In this document: positions 1 through 5,321 of the stretch, piece by piece
How the letters are laid out: each line of letters starts with the position of its first letter
Position numbering within the stretch: position 1 is the first letter of the stretch
Assembly: GCA_015654725.1 (NCBI GenBank)
Contig: JAATGI010000338.1
Coordinates: 1-6,733 of the forward strand
Direction of reading: 5' to 3'
Length of the DNA: 6,733 bases
Source of the DNA: Rhodospirillales bacterium
GTDB lineage: Bacteria; Pseudomonadota; Alphaproteobacteria; ATCC43930; CGMCC-115725
The notes under the pieces: model-generated
Databases searched by the model: none
What the model was told of the DNA's origin: nothing
The model's input: only the letters and a program-made list of their open reading frames with translations
Made by a program: the position numbers and the translations under genes

Positions 1-2
1 CC

Positions 3-92
3 GAGGCGCCGGTGACAATCGAACCGCGCGACCGGCTGCGCGGACGGGTCGAACTGTCGCCCGCGGAAATGTTCGAACGGTTGAAACGCTAA
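3..92 (+). CDS. 3' end of an unidentified upstream gene (partial)
   Basis: An open frame enters from the left edge and ends at a TAA at 90-92. The 29 visible codons encode a charged, soluble-looking tail that ends in MFERLKR, with no membrane segment or recognisable motif. The TAA shares its last A with the ATG of bcsQ (TAATG), so the gene is very probably in the same operon and translationally coupled to bcsQ. Accessory genes often precede bcsQ in cellulose operons (for example small BcsR-type or BcsO/BcsP-type proteins), so a cellulose accessory factor is plausible. That is inference from position only, because I do not recognise the peptide. Codon use matches the downstream genes. The frame is supported by its clean junction with bcsQ but is too short for a functional call. 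Confidence 0.6.
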   Translation, partial: EAPVTIEPRDRLRGRVELSPAEMFERLKR

Positions 93-853
93 TGCCGCTC
101 GTCGCCATCACCTCGCTCAAGGGCGGCGCCGGCAAGACCATGCTGGCGGCCAATCTCGCCGTCGGCTTGCGCAGCGTGGGCTGGCGCGTGCTGGCGGCCG
201 ATTTCAATCCGCAAGACGCGCTGAAGCTTCATTTCGGCCTCGACCCGTTCGACGATCGCGGTTTTGCCGCGCAGATGCTGGCGGGCGCGTCATGGGAAGA
301 TTCGGTCTACGGCGCCGAGGCCGGCATCGATGTGATGCCGTTCGGCCGTGTCCGCGGAGCCTTGTCCGGTTCGGTCGCGGGCCTGCTCGCGACCGATACC
401 GGCCGCGTCATCGCCAATCTCGCCGAGCTCGCGACCGGGCGCATGGTGATCGTGGACGCGCCCACCATGCCGTCGGCCGGCGGGCGCGGACTGCTCGCGG
501 CCGCCAACGTCGTCATCGTCGCCACCGCCACCGATGCCGGCTCCTATGCCGCGCTGTCGCTGGCGGACGCGGACGCTTTTTTCGCCGCCGACGGCATCAT
601 GCCGCGCACCATCGTGGTCGCGAATTTCTACGACGAGACGAGCCGTCTGCAACGCGGCATCCGTTCCTTGCTGGGCCAGGCGTTCGGCGCCAAGCTCGCC
701 GCCACCATCGAGCGCGACGAAATGGTCGACGAGGCGCTCGCCTCGCGCCGGCCGATCTTGCTTCACGATCATTCATCCAAGGCCGCCCGCGGCCTCGTCG
801 CGCTGGCGATCGAAGTCGATCGCCTGTGCGCCCCGCATGGAGAAGTCCATTGA
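92..853 (+). CDS. bcsQ: Cellulose biosynthesis protein BcsQ (MinD/ParA-family P-loop ATPase)
   Basis: A 253-aa cytoplasmic ATPase of the MinD/ParA/SIMIBI class. Residues 10-16 are a deviant Walker A loop, KGGAGKT, carrying both the signature lysine (K10) and the P-loop lysine (K15). D37 in VLAADFNPQ fits the switch I (Walker A') aspartate, and MVIVDAP around D122 fits Walker B. The stretches LDPFDDRGFAAQML, DVMPFGRV and ERDEMVDEALASRRP match, from memory, the pattern of E. coli BcsQ, and the length is close to that family's roughly 250 aa. BcsQ is reported to be needed for cellulose production and polar placement of the synthase in enterobacteria. The ATG shares a base with the upstream TAA and has no strong Shine-Dalgarno before it, so it probably depends on coupling. 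The 3' end overlaps bcsA by 4 nt. A generic ParA is the alternative, but the neighbours and motifs favour BcsQ. Confidence 0.93.
   Translation: MPLVAITSLKGGAGKTMLAANLAVGLRSVGWRVLAADFNPQDALKLHFGLDPFDDRGFAAQMLAGASWEDSVYGAEAGIDVMPFGRVRGALSGSVAGLLATDTGRVIANLAELATGRMVIVDAPTMPSAGGRGLLAAANVVIVATATDAGSYAALSLADADAFFAADGIMPRTIVVANFYDETSRLQRGIRSLLGQAFGAKLAATIERDEMVDEALASRRPILLHDHSSKAARGLVALAIEVDRLCAPHGEVH
839..842 (+). promoter_or_regulatory. Ribosome binding site deciding the bcsA TTG start
   Basis: GGAG lies inside the end of bcsQ, 7 nt before the TTG at 850-852. The spacing is ideal for that TTG. The ATG at 837 is in a different frame, and no in-frame ATG lies close by. This site is the main reason for placing the bcsA start at 850. 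Confidence 0.7.
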
Positions 854-2997
854 GCGCCGTCGCCGAAGCCCCCCAACCCATTACTCGCGAGCCGGAGACG
901 CCGCCGCGGGAGGCGCGCCGTTCCCGCGTCAGTCCCGGCTTCATCGTCATTATCTTGCTCTCGGTGGTCATGCTGGCGTTGGTCGCGATCGCGCCGATGG
1001 GCCTGGAAGAGCAAGCGCTGTTCGCGATCGGTACCTGCGCCACTCTCCTGGTCATGCGGCGCTTCGCCAATCGCTATTTGGTGTTGGCGATGTCGTTGAT
1101 GTCGGTCGCGGTGTCGATGCGCTACATCTTTTGGCGCATCACCCAGACCACCGATTTCCAATCGCCGCTCGAAGGCTTCCTCGGTTGGGTGCTGCTGGGT
1201 TCGGAAATCTACGCCTTGCTCGTGCTGGCCTTCGGCTACGTCCAAACCGCGTGGCCGCTGCACCGCCGGCCGGTACCGATGCCGGACGATGTCCGGCTGT
1301 GGCCGACGGTCGATGTCTTCATTCCGACCTTCAACGAGCCGCTCTCGATCGTACGCGACACGATCTTTTCCGCGATGTCGATGGACTACCCGCGCGACAA
1401 GCTCAAGGTGTGGTGCCTCGATGACGGCCGGCGCGCCGAATTCCGGCGGTTCTGCGAGTCCGTGGGCTGCGGCTACATCTCGCGCCCCGACAACAAGCAC
1501 GCCAAGGCCGGCAATCTCAACAACGCGCTTCAGCGCACCCATAGCGACCTGATCGCGTTCTTCGATTGCGATCACGTGCCGACGCGCAGCTTCCTGCAAA
1601 TGACGGTGGGATGGCTGATCCGCGAGGCGAGGCTGGCGGTGGTCCAGACGCCGCATCATTTCTATTCGCCCGATCCGTTCGAGCGCAATCTCAAGATCGA
1701 ACATCAAGTGCCGCCGGAGGGCCGCCTGTTCTACGGCCTGGTCCAGGACGGCAACGATTTCTGGAACGCGACGTTCTTCTGCGGCTCGTGCGCGGTGGTT
1801 CGGCGCAAGGCGCTGGACAGCATCGGCGGTTTCGCGACCGAAACCGTGACCGAGGACGCGCACACCGCGCTCAAGATGCATCGCGCCGGTTGGAACTCGG
1901 CCTATCTCGACATTCCGCTCGCGGCCGGTCTCGCGACCGAGCGCTTCGCCATTCATGTCGGCCAGCGCATGCGCTGGGCGCGTGGCATGATTCAGATTTT
2001 CCGCCTCGACAATCCGATGTTCGGACGTGGCCTGAGCTTCGGCCAGCGCGTCTGCTACACCAACGCGATGGCGCATTTCCTATTCGCGCTGCCGCGCGTC
2101 GTGTTCCTGCTGGCGCCGCTCGCCTACCTCATTCTCAACATCAACATCATCCGCACCAGCGCCTTCCTGCTGGTCGCCTATGCCGGGCCGCATCTGTTCC
2201 ACACCCTCATCACCAACGCCTATGTGCAAGGCAAATACCGGCACTCGTTCTGGAACGAGATCTACGAAACCTCGCTCGCCTTTCATCTCCTGATCCCGAC
2301 CATGAGGACGCTGGTCGCGCCACGATCCGGCAGCGGCTTCAACGTCACCTCGAAGGGCGGCCTGGTGGATAAGGACTATTTCGACACCAAGCTGCTGCGG
2401 CCGCATATCGTGGTCTGTGTCGCGCTGGTGGCCGGAATCGTGTGCGGCATCCTGCGCTGGTGGTGGGGCGTGCCGATCGACGTCAAGAGCGTGATCTTGA
2501 TCAATCTGGCGTGGGCGACCTTCAGCCTGATGGTGATGTTGGCGGTGTTGTCGGTGGGCCGCGAGCGCCGGCAAGTGCGCCGCAGCGTCCGTATCGACGC
2601 CGAATTGCCGGCGACCATCTTCTTGCCCGACGGACGCCAAACCGGCGCCTGGACGCTGAACCTGTCGAAGGGCGGCGGTGCCTTCCGGCTTGAGGACGCG
2701 ACCCTTGGCGACCATGCGGATAAAGTCGTTGTCCGGCTGCCCTGCGGCTCGCAGGACGCGTTGTTTCCGGCGACCGTCGTCGGCGGCGGCGGCGGCATCC
2801 TGCGCATCTCCTTCGCGCCGCTCACGCTTGAGGAGGAGCAGCTCCTGGTCTCGGCGATTCTCGGCCGCGGCGATGCCTGGACCGGATGGGAATACGGCCC
2901 GATCGAAGGTCCGTTCCGCTCGCTGACCCGCGTGCTGCGGGTCGGTCTCGGCACGGTTGGCGCCGCGGTGCGGCGGCGCGACGGAGCCGAAAAATGA
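850..2997 (+). CDS. bcsA: Cellulose synthase catalytic subunit BcsA (UDP-forming, GT2 with PilZ domain)
   Basis: A 715-aa inner-membrane GT2 glycosyltransferase that polymerises UDP-glucose into beta-1,4-glucan and translocates the chain. About four hydrophobic helices (roughly 31-50, 56-70, 76-95, 111-132) precede the cytoplasmic GT domain, and four follow it (roughly 406-430, 437-456, 518-536, 547-569). Catalytic motifs are intact: DDG at 191-193, DCD at 239-241, TED at 334-336 with D336 the likely general base, and QRMRW at 372-376. The gating loop FNVTSKGG is at 497-504. The C-terminal PilZ domain starts with RQVRRSVR (574-581, R577 and R581 forming RxxxR) and has NLSKGG (604-609, the [D/N]xSxxG motif), so c-di-GMP control is expected. 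The start is TTG at 850, overlapping the bcsQ TGA in TTGA and preceded by GGAG at 7 nt. The frame stays open upstream to 292, but that part is antiphase bcsQ and Arg-rich. The 3' end overlaps bcsB by 4 nt. Confidence 0.97.
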   Translation: MSAVAEAPQPITREPETPPREARRSRVSPGFIVIILLSVVMLALVAIAPMGLEEQALFAIGTCATLLVMRRFANRYLVLAMSLMSVAVSMRYIFWRITQTTDFQSPLEGFLGWVLLGSEIYALLVLAFGYVQTAWPLHRRPVPMPDDVRLWPTVDVFIPTFNEPLSIVRDTIFSAMSMDYPRDKLKVWCLDDGRRAEFRRFCESVGCGYISRPDNKHAKAGNLNNALQRTHSDLIAFFDCDHVPTRSFLQMTVGWLIREARLAVVQTPHHFYSPDPFERNLKIEHQVPPEGRLFYGLVQDGNDFWNATFFCGSCAVVRRKALDSIGGFATETVTEDAHTALKMHRAGWNSAYLDIPLAAGLATERFAIHVGQRMRWARGMIQIFRLDNPMFGRGLSFGQRVCYTNAMAHFLFALPRVVFLLAPLAYLILNINIIRTSAFLLVAYAGPHLFHTLITNAYVQGKYRHSFWNEIYETSLAFHLLIPTMRTLVAPRSGSGFNVTSKGGLVDKDYFDTKLLRPHIVVCVALVAGIVCGILRWWWGVPIDVKSVILINLAWATFSLMVMLAVLSVGRERRQVRRSVRIDAELPATIFLPDGRQTGAWTLNLSKGGGAFRLEDATLGDHADKVVVRLPCGSQDALFPATVVGGGGGILRISFAPLTLEEEQLLVSAILGRGDAWTGWEYGPIEGPFRSLTRVLRVGLGTVGAAVRRRDGAEK
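2782..2796 (+). repeat. (GGC)5 triplet tract in the bcsA PilZ region
   Basis: Five perfect GGC triplets encode G645-G649 in a probable loop between beta-strands of the BcsA PilZ domain. Loss or gain of one unit would keep the frame and only change the glycine loop length. The tract is short and lies in GC-rich DNA, so chance is a good explanation. Confidence 0.5.
2983..2986 (+). promoter_or_regulatory. Ribosome binding site for bcsB
   Basis: GGAG within the last codons of bcsA ends 7 nt before the ATG at 2994. It supports the 2994 start over any of the upstream in-frame codons, and the protein from 2994 begins directly with a signal peptide. Confidence 0.7.
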
Positions 2998-5261
2998 GGA
3001 CGGCCGCGCTCGCATTGTTGCTTTCCCTCGCGGCCGTCGCCGCTTGGGCCCAGACCCCAGCCCCCACTCACGCCCCGGCCGCGCCGGCGAACGAGGCCAC
3101 CACCGCGGTCCCGCCGGCGGCGTCCACACCCGCGCCACCCGCCCCCCCGGCGCAATTCCCGGCGAGCGGCTATACCTCTTATTCCTTCAAGGATCTCGGC
3201 GCCGGCAGCGGCTTCCGCCTGATCGAGGGCGCGCCGGAAAGCGGCGTGTCCTATTCGGTCCGCCGCGACGAAGTCATCACCGCCGCGCGCCTGCATTTGA
3301 TTCTGGCCAATTCGGCCGGCTTTCCCTCCGATGCCCGGCTTGAAGTGGCGCTCAACGGCGATCAGGTCGGCACCGTCGATGTCGGCGGCGACCGGCACGA
3401 AGCCACCGCGGTCGATCTGCCGATCGATCCGGTTTTGCTCGGCGACTACAACCGGGTCAATTTCAAGCTCCTCGGCGTCGCCGCGAACTCGTGCCGGATC
3501 AACGAAAACGGGCCATGGCTGAGCATCGACCCGACCAGCGCGATTGATATCGCGTCGGACCGGTTGCCGCTGGCGAGCGATCTGTCGATTCTGCCGTTGC
3601 CGTTCGTCGACCAGCGCGATCCCCACAAGGTGGCGGCGAGCTTCGTGTTCGCGCAGAATCCGTCGCCGGCGACGCTCGAAGCCGCCGGCATCGTCGCCAC
3701 CTGGCTCGGCAGCCTCGCCGGTTATCGCGGCGTGCAGCTGCCGGCGTCGTTCGGCGCGATTCCACCCGGCAATGCCATCGTCTTCGTCGCCGGCAACGAT
3801 TCGTTGCCGGGCGTCGCCCTGCCGCAAGCGGTCGGGCCGACGGTCGCGGTCACTCAGAATCCGGTCGATCCGTCGGGCAAACTGCTCCTGGTCATGGGGC
3901 GCGATGCCGCCGATCTCAAGACCGCGGCGCGCGGCCTGGCGCAAGGCGGCGGCGCCATCAAGCCCGGCGCGGTCTCGGCGGTGACGCCTTCGGATTCGGC
4001 GGAGCGGCCGCCCTATGACGTGCCCGGCTGGCTGCCGGATACCCGTCCGGTCAAATTCTCCGAACTCGCGAGCGAGGACCAACTCCGCTCGCGCGGCTTC
4101 CGTCCCGACGAGGTCAGGATCGATTTCAAGACCGCGCCCGACTATTTCAACTGGATCGACACCGCCATACCGCTGCTGTTGCATTTCCATGTCACGCCGG
4201 AGCGCGTCGTCAATCTCGGCGCCTCGCAGCTCGACATCGCGATCAACGGCAATTGGTTCCGCAGCCTGCCGCTCGCCGAAGGCACCGCGTTCCTCGCGCC
4301 CGACATTCCCAATCACGAAGAGACGGTCAATATCCCGCCCTACCTGCTGACGGGCCGCAACCGGCTGACCTTTTATTTCTCGATGGTGCCGAGCCCCGAA
4401 TGCGACGCGGCGGGAGCGGCGGCACTGACCGAGGATGTCGATCCGAACTCGACGATCGACATGTCGCAGACCCCGCACTACACGGCGATGCCGAACCTGT
4501 CATTCTTCGCCAACGCGGGCTTTCCCTTCACCCGCAACGCGGACTTGTCGCGTACCGCGGTGGTGATGCCCGACACGGTCACGACGGACGATGTCCAAGC
4601 CTTCCTGGAATCGATGGCGCTGTTCGGCGAGGCGACCGGTTATGCCGGAACGCGCGCGGCGGTGGTCCGGGCCGGCGATGTCGGCACGGTGGCGGGCCGC
4701 GACCTGCTGCTGATCGGCTCTTACACGCATCAGCCGCTGTTGGGCGACTGGTCCTACCATACCGGTCTCGTGATCGAAGGCGGCGAATTGCGCGTCGCCG
4801 CCCCCAGCACCTGGGAAAAATTTCAGATGCTGTTCGAGTGGCGGAACCGGCGCGGCGACACCGGCGACGTGAACGACTGGCTGCAATCCTCGACCAGCGG
4901 CGAAGGCGCGCTCATCGGCTTCCAATCGCCGCTCAACGACGATCGCAGCGTGGTCGCCGTCACCGGGTCCGACGCCGCCCATGTCTTGCAGACCTCGCAG
5001 ACCCTGCAATCCGGCGATCAGCTCGCCAAGGTGCAGGACGACGTGGTGCTGGAGCGCGGCAACGACATTCAAAGCTATCGCCTGATGGCGCGCTACGACA
5101 TCGGCACGATCTCGCGCTGGACGTGGCTGCGCTGGAGCATATCGGATCAACCGATCGTCATCGCGATCTTGCTGTTCGCGGCGTGCGCGGCTCTCGGGGC
5201 TGTCGCGTTTGTCGTGCTGGGCGTCAAAGCGCGTCGGCGCCTGCAAGGAGCCAATCGGTAG
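2994..5261 (+). CDS. bcsB: Cellulose synthase periplasmic subunit BcsB
   Basis: A 755-aa periplasmic partner of BcsA. It begins with a short signal peptide (hydrophobic residues 4-17, likely cleavage after AWA, about residue 19). A Pro/Ala-rich linker follows at about 21-54, then two similar halves. These fit the family plan of two carbohydrate-binding plus flavodoxin-like modules: roughly 60-185 and 195-325, then 350-490 and 500-650. The halves share an NR[VL]xF...C...DPxSxID pattern (153-186 and 456-490). The C-terminus has one membrane helix at about 719-743 followed by a basic tail, the part that in known BcsA-BcsB structures packs against BcsA and is needed for activity. The start at 2994 overlaps the bcsA stop (ATGA), has GGAG at 7 nt and places the signal peptide at the N-terminus. 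The in-frame extension back to 2886 is antiphase bcsA and was rejected. Length is in the family range of about 700-800 aa. Confidence 0.96.
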   Translation: MRTAALALLLSLAAVAAWAQTPAPTHAPAAPANEATTAVPPAASTPAPPAPPAQFPASGYTSYSFKDLGAGSGFRLIEGAPESGVSYSVRRDEVITAARLHLILANSAGFPSDARLEVALNGDQVGTVDVGGDRHEATAVDLPIDPVLLGDYNRVNFKLLGVAANSCRINENGPWLSIDPTSAIDIASDRLPLASDLSILPLPFVDQRDPHKVAASFVFAQNPSPATLEAAGIVATWLGSLAGYRGVQLPASFGAIPPGNAIVFVAGNDSLPGVALPQAVGPTVAVTQNPVDPSGKLLLVMGRDAADLKTAARGLAQGGGAIKPGAVSAVTPSDSAERPPYDVPGWLPDTRPVKFSELASEDQLRSRGFRPDEVRIDFKTAPDYFNWIDTAIPLLLHFHVTPERVVNLGASQLDIAINGNWFRSLPLAEGTAFLAPDIPNHEETVNIPPYLLTGRNRLTFYFSMVPSPECDAAGAAALTEDVDPNSTIDMSQTPHYTAMPNLSFFANAGFPFTRNADLSRTAVVMPDTVTTDDVQAFLESMALFGEATGYAGTRAAVVRAGDVGTVAGRDLLLIGSYTHQPLLGDWSYHTGLVIEGGELRVAAPSTWEKFQMLFEWRNRRGDTGDVNDWLQSSTSGEGALIGFQSPLNDDRSVVAVTGSDAAHVLQTSQTLQSGDQLAKVQDDVVLERGNDIQSYRLMARYDIGTISRWTWLRWSISDQPIVIAILLFAACAALGAVAFVVLGVKARRRLQGANR

Positions 5262-5281
5262 TACCGCATACGTAATAACAA

Positions 5282-5303
5282 ACCGGCAGCGAAAAACGCC
5301 GGT
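5282..5303 (+). other. Short inverted repeat in the bcsB-bcsC spacer
   Basis: The 60-nt spacer between bcsB and bcsC holds ACCGGC (5282-5287) and its exact complement GCCGGT (5298-5303) around a 10-nt A-rich loop. This could form a 6-bp hairpin in the mRNA 18 nt before the bcsC start. No run of T follows, so it does not look like an intrinsic terminator. It might affect mRNA stability or bcsC translation, or be chance. The spacer is visibly richer in A/T than the genes on either side. Confidence 0.4.
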
Positions 5304-5308
5304 GAAAT

Positions 5309-5315
5309 GGAAGAG
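5309..5315 (+). promoter_or_regulatory. Ribosome binding site for bcsC
   Basis: A purine-rich GGAAGAG ends 6 nt before the ATG at 5322. An in-frame TGA at 5316-5318 rules out any longer form of the protein, so this site fixes the bcsC start. Confidence 0.75.
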
Positions 5316-5321
5316 TGAACT

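Noticed and set aside
292..849. N-terminal extension of BcsA to a 901-aa protein starting at 292
   Set aside because: The stretch lies antiphase inside bcsQ and is Arg/His-rich shadow sequence. BcsA homology and the ribosome binding site begin at 850.
769..2076. 435-aa antisense open frame opposite bcsA
   Set aside because: It is low-complexity His/Arg/Glu-rich sequence opposite the conserved glycosyltransferase motifs, so it is a shadow of bcsA.
2886..2993. N-terminal extension of BcsB to 2886
   Set aside because: It overlaps the conserved end of bcsA, is Arg-rich and would bury the signal peptide. GGAG and the signal sequence support 2994.
2376..4478. 700-aa antisense open frame across bcsA and bcsB
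   Set aside because: It mirrors the codon bias of GC-rich genes on the other strand. The product is Arg/Gly/Asp-rich, has no domains and spans two well-supported genes.
5282..5303. Intrinsic terminator between bcsB and bcsC
   Set aside because: The stem is only 6 bp with a 10-nt loop, and a ribosome binding site follows rather than a T-run.
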